This document shows positions 46,319-59,300 of a stretch of DNA of 64,000 nt, piece after piece. The notes beneath the pieces were generated by a model that was not told the DNA's origin, ran no database searches, and was given only the letters and a program-made list of their open reading frames with translations. Numbering within the stretch: position 1 is the stretch's first letter; every line of letters starts with the position of its first letter. This stretch comes from Hydractinia symbiolongicarpus (Eukaryota > Cnidaria > Hydrozoa > Anthoathecata > Hydractiniidae). The DNA is taken from NCBI RefSeq assembly GCF_029227915.1, contig NC_079881.1, forward strand, positions 8,494,001 to 8,558,000, read 5' to 3'. Both the position numbers and the translations under genes were made by a program.

Positions 46319-46665
46319 GCGATGCAATCTAAAAAGCATTTCTATTGCCGTTCTTTGTTCTTAAACTATTATAATGCGACCTAAAAAGCATTTCTATCGC
46401 CGCTTTTCTTTTTTAAACTTTTAAAAAGCGATCTAAAAAAAACGTTTCTATGGCCGCTTTTTCTTTTTAAACTTTTAAAATGCAATCTAATGGTCCTTCG
46501 TTCTTAAATTTTTAAATCACGATCTAAAAAAGCGTTTCTGTCGTCGCTTTTCATTCTTAAACCTTTAAAATGCGATTTAAAAAAGCATTTCCATCACCGC
46601 TTTTCGTTCCTAAACTTTTAAAATGCGATCTAAAAAAGCATTTCTAACACCGCTTTATGTTCTTA
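46319..46665. repeat. Tandem repeat, about 58-bp unit, six to seven copies
   Basis: Each unit reads like AATGCGATCTAAAAAAGCAT, TTCTATCGCCGCTTTTCGTT, CTTAAACTTTTAA, with 10-20% divergence. Located in the presumed 5' intron of the MEGF-like gene. Confidence 0.85.
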
Positions 46666-48018
46666 GGTCGAGTATTTAAACATTAAAACAATGTTTTTAT
46701 TTTGTTTGTTTCCATATCCCAGAGGCCAATTGTAATTTTTGTCGAAACGCTAACTTTTATAAGAAAATTGTTTTTGCAATTTTTTAAGAGTTATGTATAT
46801 TTTATGTGCAAAATATAACATTTAGCTTTGTGTGAAAAGAAATAAAATTGCATGCACGCTTTCGTAAAACACGAGCATCAGAGAAAACATAACATTTTTA
46901 AATAAATAGTTCATTACCGTTCGTAGGTATAAACAATAGATACTTAAATCTTTGTTGATCTCTTGACGACTACAGTAATTAAATACAACAATGGGATACC
47001 CGCAGTTCACATGAGCTAATTAAATTTCACAAACAAGACATGAATTCTATTGTTTTGAACATGCAAAAATAGCTCATGTATTTAACAATAGGTTAACAAT
47101 AACAACGAAAGTTCTGACACTACCGAAAGCTCATGCGAAGGTGGTAACTATCGCATACATGTAAAGTTACATTTGGGCGGTACTGTATTTTATGCAGTTT
47201 ATATTTTTTAGCTGCAAAGGAAAAATATTAATAATTTGTCTCACTAAAAAGAATGTAAATAGTTCTTAAAGTGAAAAGATAAAAATACTTGCATGCTCAA
47301 AGACTTGTTTTTAAAGTTATGCAGCAAGAATTATTCTTGTGCTGCTTTGAAAGTTGTATATACAGATTATATTTGTATTGTTTTGAAAGTTATTTCCTAA
47401 ATGGTATCGGCTGAAAGTCTTGCTGTATTACAATTTAGCTAGCGTAATTTTAAACATATATAATAATCATAACAAAGAAGGGTGTTACAGCAATGATAAT
47501 CTGTCTTGTTTTTCACTTGTATTGTAACTATTTTAGCAAAAGTAGATAATTTTTGTTATAAATCACATAAAAATTTAAACTTCTGTTTAACCACATAACT
47601 TTTTTTGTAATTACAAAATTAGCGCATCGAGCATTTTAGTTTTATCGCAACAAATTACCATGAACAAAGAATCAACTTCAAGTGGCCTTGCCAATGGTGG
47701 TCCTTAAGTAACATTATTGATTCGCCTTGTTAAGTATAATTGTAGATGGATATTCAACCAACAAAAAACAACATCATTGATATCTTCTATGCTCATTGTC
47801 TTTTTTTTTGTAGTTTTATTTTTTTTCATTTTTCTTCTTTAAAACCTTTTTGACTGATATTATTTTTTGTTTTCGTGAAAATTAGAGTCGAACAGGCCTG
47901 TAGAACAACTAATCAAGTTGGATTCGTCTAATAAATAAAAACTATAAAATAATACACAATAAAAAAAATTATAGTTCAAAGCACACATATGTAAATAAAA
48001 GTAAAAAGCTTGTCATAC

Positions 48019-48140
48019 GTAGCCTGTCTTGTTTCAGTGTTGTTAGATCCAGGATCAGGTTGTGTCACATTTGGTGGACAATTTGAGAATACGCAAGTAA
48101 ATAGCATCATTAATACAAATACTCTACAAAGCTGATTCAT
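48019..48140 (-). CDS. Probable signal-peptide exon, perhaps exon 1 of the MEGF-like receptor
   Basis: ATG at 48140 opens MNQLCRVFVLMMLFTCVFS, a clear secretion signal, then NCPPNVTQPDPGSNNTETRQ, ending at a GTATGA donor (48018). The exon ends two bases into a codon whereas the first EMI-like exon (43389) starts on a codon boundary, so at least one unseen exon is needed between them. The link to the receptor is inferred from strand and order only; it could belong to a separate small secreted protein. Confidence 0.5.
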
Positions 48141-49614
48141 GATACAAAACTTGTTTATACTTTTTTCTATATCTATAATAAAAAAATTCATATACATATA
48201 TCATAAAAAAAGCTTCACACAAAATGGAATTATGCACACATATTTTTTAATTTTTAATTTTTCAGGGTTTTTGCTAATTCCAAGACCCCATGTGTAATTA
48301 ACAAACATTAAAATCATAATCTTTACAATTGTATGGCAGCCAAAAAGATACCGGCTTTTAGGTAAAGTAAGGCTCTTTTCAGTTTGTTTTTTCGCACGAA
48401 TGTATCATTACAACTTTTTATGAATATATGTCAATCAGAAATTATTCATCTACACTCGATAATAGTTTACAGAAAAAAAGACCTTTCTTTAGCAAGCTAC
48501 CGCATCTTTCTCCCTGCCACGCAGTTGTTAGAGCCAGAAGGGCTTGCTGCGAAAAATGTAAACAAAAAGGTCTATATATACAACTCGTTTACTGCAGTGT
48601 TCTGCTTTATGTAATTTGGAAGACTTGTATCAGATCACTAGAAACAACAATGCAATGGTAAGGTGGGTATCTATTGGTGAAGCTACCTGACATGGTTCAA
48701 AAATAAACTTGTGTCAAATAAATGTTAGCTAGCTATCTAGATTGTATGCAATTGCAAGGGTCCAGCTCCAGCTTGCAGGTAATCACAACTAAAAACTTTT
48801 ACACAAGGTTAGCTTTGTTGTAACTGTGCATTTCGCGGCGGTAAGGTTAGCTCTGTCATGTGAAACACTAGACTCGAATCCGAAACAGCGAGTTACACAC
48901 ACTAGCCTATGAAGGAATCAAATTTCTGAGAATGCATATGATATTTTCCCAGAACTGTGTCCATTCTGATCCGTGTTGTCCCCCGTGCACAGGCCTTGTT
49001 CCCCAGGAATCTTGCCTTTTACGTCTACGTGGTTCTAGAAGTTATTCCGTCCACAGTTTGTGCGACGAAGACGTGCTCATTACAAACAAGTTGGCAATTA
49101 TCCGTGGAAATTGAACTGTTAAATCGATATTTTAGTTTATGTTGTGTCCATATATTAGTAACGTAAACTTTTAATGTTTTTATTATCTTTCCACGCATAA
49201 CGTCTACGTCCATTTAGTGCTATATTATAAAAAATTATTTAGTTGTACTTCACTGGATGTCCTTGCGGAAGTAAAAATTGTTTTTTGGACGTTGAGCAAG
49301 CGAGAGATAGAAAAATGTTCCTTTTGGCACAGCCCCTAAAACGCGCCCGCGCACGCACACAACAAGTCCCTAATATGCAGCGCCCAGCTTCCAGCACAGT
49401 CCCTAATATTCATTGCAGTGACGTAATCAATGTAGAATAAGAGAAGTATCCCAAATTTTTCTAGCACAATTCCCTAAAAATCAACGCGCATATCAAAGGG
49501 GAATTACCTATCATACAAAAAGGGGAATTCCCTAAAAAAATGGAAATAACTGTGTTAGTATTGAGCAGAATGAAATCTTCCGACAAAGCAAAAAATTCTA
49601 TATGATAAACAGAA
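48141..49614. other. Intergenic sequence; possible upstream region of the next element
   Basis: No gene supported. Near 49360-49540 short motifs TCCCTAATAT, CCCTAAAAA and GGGGAATTCCCTA recur at least five times just ahead of the SAP-like reading frame, possibly a repeat-rich end or promoter of that mobile element. Confidence 0.45.
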
Positions 49615-50444
49615 ATGGAATCATACACTGTCAAACAATTGCACGATATTGCAAAAACCCGTGGTCTTAAGGACTATCATAGGCTACGAAAGGCCGAATT
49701 GGTTTCCTTGTTGGAGGACGTACCACAGTTGATGCTGTCTCCAAACCTATAAAGGAGGGGGTCAAGAGGACCTATGCGGCCTTCAAACGTACTCTTATGG
49801 GGCTATATAATGGGGCAGCCGGCGCGAAACCTACACTGCATGACGAAGTCGAGCAGAAGGCTGAGGAAGACTAATTGGAAGATATCCAAAATTTATATGA
49901 ACAGCCGGGGCAAGATTTTACACTCCAAGAACATAAGCATGCCCTCCACAGGACCTTCCGAAGTTTCCGAGTTCCTGGTATAGGAGGGGCTGACGTTGAT
50001 GGGTATATAAGGATAGTGCGACCAAAGGTGTCATCCCTAATTGGGGACCAGGTAGAAGATATGGGGTCGGCAAAGGTACAGTTATCCCTGTGGATTATGT
50101 GGAAGAAGACGAACCTGGTGGGGGCCAATGATGAGAAGCATATTGAGGTGAAAAAGGTCTTTCATAGTAATATGGCCTCGGTATTCCAGGGTAGCGATGT
50201 AGATGACATGCTGGATAGGATGTTTTCCCAGGTTAAAACACATGTAAAAAACCCGGCACTACCACGTAGCGGTTTTACAATCTCTCAAATACTATACCTT
50301 GACGTAGACTTTCACAAATTGAGACTAACAAGATGCTCATCGCACATCGAACTAACCAAATGGGTAGCATCCAAAAAAGCCGTCATTAACCCGGTGTCCA
50401 GGAACTACATTACATGTTATTCTACACCTCACGACTTTTCATAA
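49615..50444 (+). pseudogene. Broken SAP-like mobile-element protein (Polinton/Maverick-associated type)
   Basis: Opens with MESYTVKQLHDIAKTRGLKD and LRKAELVSLLE, a SAP/Rho-N-like helix-extended-loop-helix, and stops after 45 codons (TAA at 49750). The homologous sequence continues in another frame (IKEGVKRTYAAFKRTL, about 49750), meets a stop at 49872, then runs open from 49875 to 50444, including LPRSGFTISQILYLDVDFHK and a KWVASKKAVINP block. From memory, this last block precedes DNA polymerase or protease-like regions in Polinton-type proteins of invertebrates. The protein is truncated after it. Inactive remnant; class assignment is moderate. Confidence 0.6.
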
Positions 50445-51767
50445 TTGGTGGGATTTAAATTCAACTGAATGTACAACGCTAGGCAATCCTGTGGCTATCT
50501 TGCAGATATATCTACTTTCTAATGCGAACAAACCTGGTTCAGGTTCTATTTAAATATAAAAAATCGCCAAGCCCTGGGGACGAGATTGAAAGTAGGTCTA
50601 ATACTAATAAACATAAAACATTCTATGCCCCAGCAGTACATACTTATGGTTACGTCATGCTTATTTGAGAAATAAAATCAAATATTTAAACGGAGCCATA
50701 TCGACAAATAAATTGTCCTGTTTTTAGTTTTAAAAAAACAGAGACAAAACTATAATTACACAATACCAAGTATAGTGTTTAGCTTAGTTAACTGAGCTTT
50801 CATGCTTTGACACGTTTCACAAATGTGACAGGGCAAATCCTGGAGTCAAATCCACCGATAAACACAAAATATTTTCTCAAAGCAGAGCCCAAATTAAAAT
50901 CAACCAATGGCCACATCTTACCCTCCTAAATACATGCCCAGCAGAGCCGGAGGGGGGGGGTGCTATAGCACCCCCTTTTTTGCCAGGAAGGGAAATGTTT
51001 TTTTTATGGGGGTATCATGTGTTTTAATCAATTTATAATTAATCAATATATACATATGCTCTATATTTGTACTACAATTATACGGGAAAAGTGTTGTTTC
51101 TAAATATCTGATCAAAATTGCCAACGCATTGGTTCAATCGGACGACAACAGAAAGCGAGTATTCAGAAAATTTACAAAGGGGAACTGGTAGTTGTCATAT
51201 ACTATAACCTTTTTCTGCATTGCTTCGATGTTACATTGCTTATTTTGAAAATATATCTTACATAAAATATGGTATTTCTATATTTCTATATGTATTCTCC
51301 TGCATTTTGTGAAGGCTTTTAAGCGCAATATTTCGGAATTTGAAGTATATTTTAGCCAATCTAGGGGGCCAAAAGTTAAAAAATTTTCTTAGCCCGTCGC
51401 CTCAACCATGGCCGGGCCTCCTTCGATACTCAATAACTTTATTGTGAAGGAAGAAAAAAATTATGTACATGATGACGTCATTTTAGACTAGCTGACGTGT
51501 ACAATTTTTATTTATCCAATTGTCCTCCAATGCGCTAACAAACATTTGTGCCAAGTTTTAGTAAAATGATGTCTCCTTAATTACTTTTGTAAGTGGGTTT
51601 TTTTAAAAAAAAACAGTTGAAATTTTCTTTTGAACACACGGCCATGCTGTCAATATGTTGTTGTCAATACATCTTGAAGCAGCAGAATTGCAATTAGGTA
51701 TACCAATCCTGGGGTGTACAAGAAGTCTAATAATATTTATTTTTAGATAATACATTCAAAGAGTATA
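50445..51767. other. Intergenic sequence
   Basis: No gene recognised. Contains a solo CCCTGGGGACGAG motif at 50571-50588 and a G9 run with palindromic surroundings near 50950-50990. Confidence 0.5.
50571..50588 (-). repeat. Solo copy of the CCTCGTCCCCAGGG end motif
   Basis: GCCCTGGGGACGAGATTG matches the right ends of the fold-back elements at 10491-10543, 18559-18957 and 52377-52474. No clear partner was found upstream. Confidence 0.5.
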
Positions 51768-52100
<333 letters not shown>

Positions 52101-52376
52101 GCGCAAGAAAAAATACCTGTAATTTTAGTTGGACATATTTTTAATAAAATAATTTCTACTGTCATTTATGAGGTATGTAAACCATTTTAAGGCTCATCTT
52201 CACTCAAGAAAGAAACGAATATTGCTGTAATTTTACTGCAATGTGATTGGCTATCCTGCTAATTATTCTATTGTTGTGCTGGACATTTTCTCGTGTTGAC
52301 AGGAAATACTTAAAACGATTTCTTCTCACGTAGGTTAAAAACGTATATCATCAAGTATCAGAAATAGCATTCTCCT

Positions 52377-52474
52377 CAACCTCGTCCCCGGGGTCTTGTG
52401 GCCCTAGAGCGGTTATTACGGAGTAGCCGCTATCAACTTTATCAACAAGCCAAAATGCCCTGGGAACGAGGTTG
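52377..52474. mobile_element. Short fold-back element, 98 bp
   Basis: CAACCTCGTCCCCGGGGTCT faces GCCCTGGGAACGAGGTTG, with an inner arm pair TAGAGCGGTTATTACGGAG / GTAGCCGCTATCAAC. Same end family as 10491 and 18559. Confidence 0.7.
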
Positions 52475-53345
52475 CATTTTCCTGTTTCTTTCTGAAGCAA
52501 AAATGAGTTTTGCAGTGTCATATATTACAAACAAAAATATAAGAAACAAAACATTTATAAATTAAGCAGTATTTTAAGTGAGGACCGTAGTAAAGACTCA
52601 TTTCCACTAGAAAAAATATTGCGAGTGGAATTATTTTAAGCATGTGTTAACAGAAATTCCCTGCCGTTTAAAATTAGAATTGATTTTTAATTCCGAAGAC
52701 GCAGTAAGTTCTACCGGCAACTAAAACCTTTATTGCTGCCCGCAAGAAGCATACCTTCTAGTTGAGACGAGGTATAACAGATGCACGGGAAAGTATTTAC
52801 CTGCAATATAATCTGAAAAAAATCGGATTGTAACCCGGTTGCGAATTCAAGTAAAAAAAATATATTGCGCAATATATACTCCAAAATTTAAAATTAATGT
52901 CCCACTATCTCAATAAATATATAAATTTAAATCGTGGTGATATTTAGTCGATTTAAATTATTTATTTATTAAACTAGATGTATCGAGCAAATGTATGCCT
53001 TATTTGTTTATTTATTACGCACCAGATTTATTGTAACAGCGAGGACAACTACAAATATTAAAGGTGAAAAATATAAATTTATAATCCCCACTATATACGC
53101 AAAAGAGAAATATATGAAAATCCCTTCCATAAAAAATATCTTTTCGAAATGCAGGTGAGATGATTTGAACTCGAAATTCTCATTGTACCAACTGTAGGGT
53201 TAATATCTTGCTTTTGATAACGACAAATAATCAAGTCAAGCGTTTCTAGGATTCATTGCTACTGTGTGAGTAGATAAAAGGATTTTTCTGGAGTCGTAGA
53301 TTCACCTTAACAATGAACCATTCGGACATCACTAACAAACTCTTT
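52475..53345. other. 3' flank of CLEC16A, nothing further recognised
   Basis: AT-rich; presumably includes the 3' untranslated region of the minus-strand gene. Confidence 0.5.
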
Positions 53346-56300
53346 TCACCTTTTGCTAAGCTTTTTAGAACTAACTCTAGTTCGAACAGATTTAGCCTTA
53401 GCTCTTGCTCGTTGAGCTCTTTGCCTTCTTTCTTCAGTCGAAGACATCAATGCCATGGCCGGAAGTGATTTCGACAACGGTTTAACTGCACTGCAAGCAG
53501 TATCCCGCACATTACGACGACCTCGAGGAGAGCCCGGAGCCGAACCACATCTTTTTAACACTTCTGTTTTATTCACATTCACATCACAGCTAGTAAACTC
53601 AGAATCACTTTGACTTGAAAAGTTCGCCGTTTTCTCTTCGTTTTTTTTACTTACTGTTTTATATGTTTCGCGGTCAGTTTTTGCTCCGTCTTTTTTCTGC
53701 GTATCGCGTTCCACAGAGGTCTTGTTATTAATCAAAACAAACGCCGAGCTATTTGCCAACGTTACGGTATCTTCACATATCTCCTCACCTACCTCCGTAG
53801 TTCCAGTTCTAATTCGTCCTGTATCGTGGCCGGTTATTTCGATCGGACCGTGTGAAGGCGGAGAAGTGTGCAGCAAGCTAGCTAGATTATGTGCTTCGTT
53901 TATTGAGGGAGTATTGTTTCTTAAGGGCGTTGATGTCCTAGATGCTGACTGCCCGGGGGTATTCGGAGTATTAGATAAACCGTCCTTAACATCTTTCGTC
54001 TGTTTTTTTAATATTTCTTCGTGTTTTGGTGACAATAACCTCGATTTTTGGGCGGATGGAGGTGGCGTCAACATTGTAAAACTACCCGTTGTAACGTTCT
54101 GAGTATCATTACTTTGTCGTGTTGCTGAATAACTTCTTGACGAAGGTGACCACACTGCTCCAGGACTGTCTACAGATGTTAAAGAGTAATATTTCGTAGC
54201 AGGTGCAACCATTTGTGGTAATTCTAAAAGTACAGCGACGGACGACATTTTGCGATGTTTTAAAGCGTCACGTCGCTTTTGTAGACGTTGACGTGCCGAC
54301 ATACATCGAATATAATCGTCGAAAACGAATTTTGCTGATAAAATTGGTAATGGATTAAATCCAGACTTGCTTCGTCTTGTGAAAGGCTGCTGAATGACGA
54401 TGTGTAAGGAACGACTATCGTCCTTGTCGGGATTTGCTTCCACATCCTGAAAACCGGAATATTAGATATATTAAAAAGTAAATAACAGGAAGTGTAGCGT
54501 CTTTTCCTAAGTATTGGACCTTTCTCCCCTATGACTGTAACTATGTTACATTGCTTTCCTGTAACACATTCAGGTTATCAATCAGTATTTAACGTGAATG
54601 GAGACTTAAATCTAAAACCTTATGACTACAAAAGAATGATACCAATACACCCACCACCATCGCGAATAAAAAAATGGCATATACAAAATAATCACCTGTA
54701 AATGAGACACAAATTTGACAACACCCCATCCAAGTTTACTAGTATCAGGTTCCACTAAGATAAACTGACTGGTGTCAATAACAAGAAACCGTCGGATACT
54801 TTGCCTAAAATATATTATAAACTAGAAATAACTTAAGTTAAAAAATCCTTATGGAAGAGGAAGAGTTGCAACATAATAGATCACACGGTTTTGATAACCT
54901 CGTCTACGGCCCAATCTAATTTAAATGCTGACTAAAAAAATATGCACAAACATGTCCTTTTGAGAAACGGTTAGGTGGTTCCAAAACAGGCAGGTGGATT
55001 CCAATAAAATGGCTTTAAAATATCACTTGTTTTCGGATTAGGTTATGTATTGGAAAAAAGTATTTTTTCACAGAAGCAGACATCTATTGTCGTACCTAAA
55101 TAACTTATCGGACAAATTTAAGAGACAAAATTTTTCGTTGCGAAAAATTATTATTCGGACAAAATATTCGTTAAACATTTCCAAAATCCCCGAAAAATTC
55201 CGATAAGGTGGAAACCGACACTGTGGTCTCTATTCTTTTTGCCTATAACTTTGAATTTTAACGGAAATGTTCCAAATTTGTAAAACACTTTGATAAGCTT
55301 GTCTACATAAAACGTTTCTAGTGGAAAGTGGTTTCACAGTTTTGTTTAAAATCCTACTGCTCCAATTTTGATTACCTCGATTAAACAAACAAAGAAAATG
55401 TGTCTTACTTTCCCTGCTGCACGATGGTGCATGCAATTAAATCGCTGTTGTTTAAATCAAGAACTTGATTCTCTTTCACTGGATTTATGACTTTACTAAG
55501 CGGTAGGTACTCCTCCACATCGCCCTGCAAATCTAGTGTTAGTTCTCGCATTAAAATAAAGATGTGTGCAGCCTAAAAAAACAAAGTGAAAAAGGTTGAC
55601 AACGCATTTTGAAACTTTCCAAGAGCGTTTTAAGAAAAACTTCACAACACAAGAACTATCTCGTTTAGGCGGGTGGGTGGGCTCTGAACGAAAAAAACGT
55701 AAGCGATTTTGTTTGGTCAGGATTTCTGGCCAATTCACCGAGATCTCGTTAAGGCGGGCTGTCGCTTTTCATTATTTTAGCTAAGGCTTAACATGGTAGC
55801 CGAGATATCAGCTAGCGGAGTCAGCCTAGTCAACCAGGCCTGCTCGCCTCATACACCCTCGTCACTTTTGTTGTTTTAAAATAACACTCACCCGTTGTGT
55901 TCTTTCAGCATCACCACATGGTAGTCTCTTAATGAAGTCAATACCAGTCAAAGGCGTGACTGTAGCCGGTAGAAGTAGAGACGCATCCATAGTAACATAC
56001 TCCACGTTTAAAGGTTTAGCCTATACAAATACGATTCTCTGATTAACTACATTTAAAACAATAACACTTAACCCCCCGTTTTTGTGTGATATATGGTAAA
56101 TCTTATATTAATCCTGCTAATTTAGGGGCTCCTCAATGCTTGGGATTAGCCCACCTGCTCTGTAATTTCTAAAGTTGTTGTTAAAAGACATCTAACTTGC
56201 CATGAGTGTTGCCCAGACCTAAGTCAACAACTTAGTCAAAGAAAAAAATAGCCGACAGCATTTTTACTAATGATGTCATCAAATTTGCTAAGGGGGTAAA

Positions 56301-59300
56301 AACTAACTTAAATTTGAGATTTGTGAAATATTTGTTTAATTGATTTGTATTAAGTCACACCAACTAAGAATTCCCATAAAGCTTAAAAAACAAGTTAAAA
56401 ATTTTGTCAAAAAGAAAACTGAAAAATTTCCAGTTAAATCGAAAAATTAGTTGCCATAGCAACACTAAAGCTAGGTAAAAGTTCGGAACAGTAGCAATAT
56501 ATCAAGGTGTAACTAGAAGTCCATACGTCCATACGGCACTGTTTAGCTATTAGTTTTTTCGTTAGTCTGAATGAAGAAAACAGAAAAAACGGAAGTTGTA
56601 TTTTTTAATTTCTGACAGACATTGACGCATCACCTACCTTCATGTGATGATACTCTCCTTCGAACGAATCCACAAATAAGTCGTCACCCTGGTAACAACA
56701 ATGCAAAGCCAAAGATTTTAAAAGTTCATAAAACTTGCCGTGCTTTGTAAAAAGATCAAATAGAAAAAAGAGGACAAACCTTGTAAAAGTTTCTTAAATG
56801 CAGGGTACTTGCTTCGCGTATATTCTACATAATATAAAAGTTGCTAAATATAGGATACTTGCTAAACGTATACTCTACAGATTAAAATGTTAAAGCATAC
56901 TTTACGGCACTGAATTAAAAGTTTCACCTTATTCACACACGAAGAAAAACTATAACTTAGATATGCCAAAATTCTATAGTTTAACGTGTCTAAAATTGTT
57001 TTATTTTTTCAGGCTACCAAAGAAGAAATACACTGGCTGTTAATAAGAGAACTACATCGTGACAGTAAATGCAACCTGAAGAATCAATCTACTTAACATT
57101 AGAATTGGATCAATGTCGTAGACAGTTAACTGGCTTGCCACTGTGAATCAAATATGGATTTACATCCAACAGTACCAATAGCAGTGTGTAATTTTCTTTA
57201 AATACTTTTTAACAGTTGTTCTTTAAATCTTCAAATTTCAAGTTTTTTAAAAGAATGATGGGTATTCAATTTTTCCAAAGGTATTTGTGAAGGTGTGGCA
57301 GACACCCTGTATAAGTATTAACCATAGTAACACCATAGTAATCAACACAGCTAGCTCACCTCAATCATGGCGAAATGACGATCTGACAATCTCTTTACAT
57401 CACTATCGATGACTAACAAGCGAATGACTTTTATGCACATCTCAAACGTGACCAGTCTCATCTTTGACTCTAAAACACAAGATAGTTTCCTGTACGTCAA
57501 GGAAAGAAACTTTTAATGTTTTTTGGAAAATTTGCAAAAATTTTAATTTTGCTGCTGTGAGGAAAAATTCATGAAAGTTCATAAAAACTAGTTGGAACTA
57601 CACGAATAAGTTATCATGTATCAGAGTTCCCACGCCTGCAAAAAATATCTTTAAAAATAAAATTCTTAAAAAAATCCTAACATTTCCTGATCTTTGTGAA
57701 AATCCCTAAAATCTCCTACATTTTTACGGATGATAAATTTTAGGAAAGTCCAAAGTCCATAAATAAGAAAATCTATATTCTGCATTATGCATTGACTTCC
57801 TTGTTTCATTCTGTCAACATCTTTGATTCTTGTGACTCTAAGTTACCCCTGGTTTAATTTGAATTCTCTCAAAATGTCCTAACTTTTGGTATGTGTTTTT
57901 TCTGCTTATTGAAAAATATCCTAGAAAAGCAGCTACATATATCCTAAAAAAAGTTGTAAAGTGAATGGGAAGCCTGATGAATCTTTAAAGGATCGTATGA
58001 TTTTTAACAAATAAAGGGTAAAACGTAAATATAGTTATCAGAACGCAAATTATTTTTTTTTCCACCAAAGCTTCTTAGAACAGCGAACACATTTTCCTTT
58101 TAAGTATACAAACGTAGATAGTTACTTATGTTGTAGAAAGCTATAAGTTTTGCAAAGATTCAGACAACTCCAAGAGACGGGTTATAGAAGACAAATTTTT
58201 ATTTTGCTCGATTATCTCTTATTATTTCTTCAGAATGACGAAATAATAAGAGATAATCGAGCATGCATCTATTTCTTACCATCTTCAATTCCTTGCTCTA
58301 GAAACAGAATCAACTTTTCAAGGATTTCTTCGTTATATTCACTTGTCTCCTATAAATTAAAAAATAGAAACAAGTAAGGAACGACTGGCTTCCATCCGCA
58401 ACTAGCTATTGTGAATATATAATATATCAACAAAATAGCTACCTTTGGTAGGGCAAGACCGATGGATATAAGTAGATCTCTATCCAAACCTAAAACATAA
58501 GTAATTAAAATAACAAGGACACTATGAAACACGTCTCAAAACATAATATTCTGCAAACAAATACACTTGCAACAACACAGAAAGACAAGTTTTCACCATC
58601 TCTACAATGGCAATTATATTCCGTGCGTTCAAAATGGTAGCTTTATTGAGGAAGGTACTTTAATTACTTCATGTGAAAAGGCGACCAAGGATACACGAAA
58701 CAGTGTTGCAGAAAACACAGACTTTCGCAAATTGATACTCCTGGAAAATTTTGCAAATTTGGCAAAATAAGTCAAAATTTCCGCTTGGAAAAGTTTCTGC
58801 ACTTATAGCATCACATAAAACAAGCCTACCTTTATTACTGAGCAGCGAAAAAAGTAAACAAAGTGCAAAAAACGCCTCTCCATCTCCTTTGCTACAATCA
58901 AGTGACTTAAGTATACTCTTCATAAATATTCTAAAAAAACCCGGGAAAACATGAATTAATTACGAAGGAGATATGATTCAACTCTTTACATGTTGAAGAT
59001 ACTAAACGTGCTTAACATCAACAAAAGCTTAAAAGATCTTGACATAGTAAGTCTTTAATTACATGTCAAGGGTGTCATATAAAGTTTTTATGAGGGGGTA
59101 AATAATAACTATTCATTATGCAATGTACAGGAAAAAAGGCTTCAATGAAAGGTACACATCAGGTAACACAAGGACTTCAAGAGTTGCACATCATTTTGTT
59201 TGCTTACTTATAAAAAGACATGCTTAAGTAAAATGCATAAATTATTCAGTAAATTTGAAACTGTTTCGGCTAATCTTTACCTTTTGCATCTATTTGTTTC

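Larger units (their letters stand above)
43390..48018 (-). other. Presumed long 5' intron(s) of the MEGF-like gene
   Basis: Contains the palindrome at 43639, a LINE fragment (45170-45390) and the tandem repeat at 46319-46665. At least one exon of about 40-60 codons (first part of an EMI domain) should be here if 48019-48140 is exon 1, but none was recognised. Confidence 0.4.

Noticed and set aside
46915-47012. Possible exon HVNCGYPIVVFNYC between the signal-peptide exon and the EMI-like exon
   Set aside because: AG and GT borders exist, but the phase needed to join the 48019-48140 exon hits a stop, and no EMI similarity is visible.
48840-48900. tRNA-like GACTCGAATCC motif
   Set aside because: No acceptor or anticodon stem could be folded around it.
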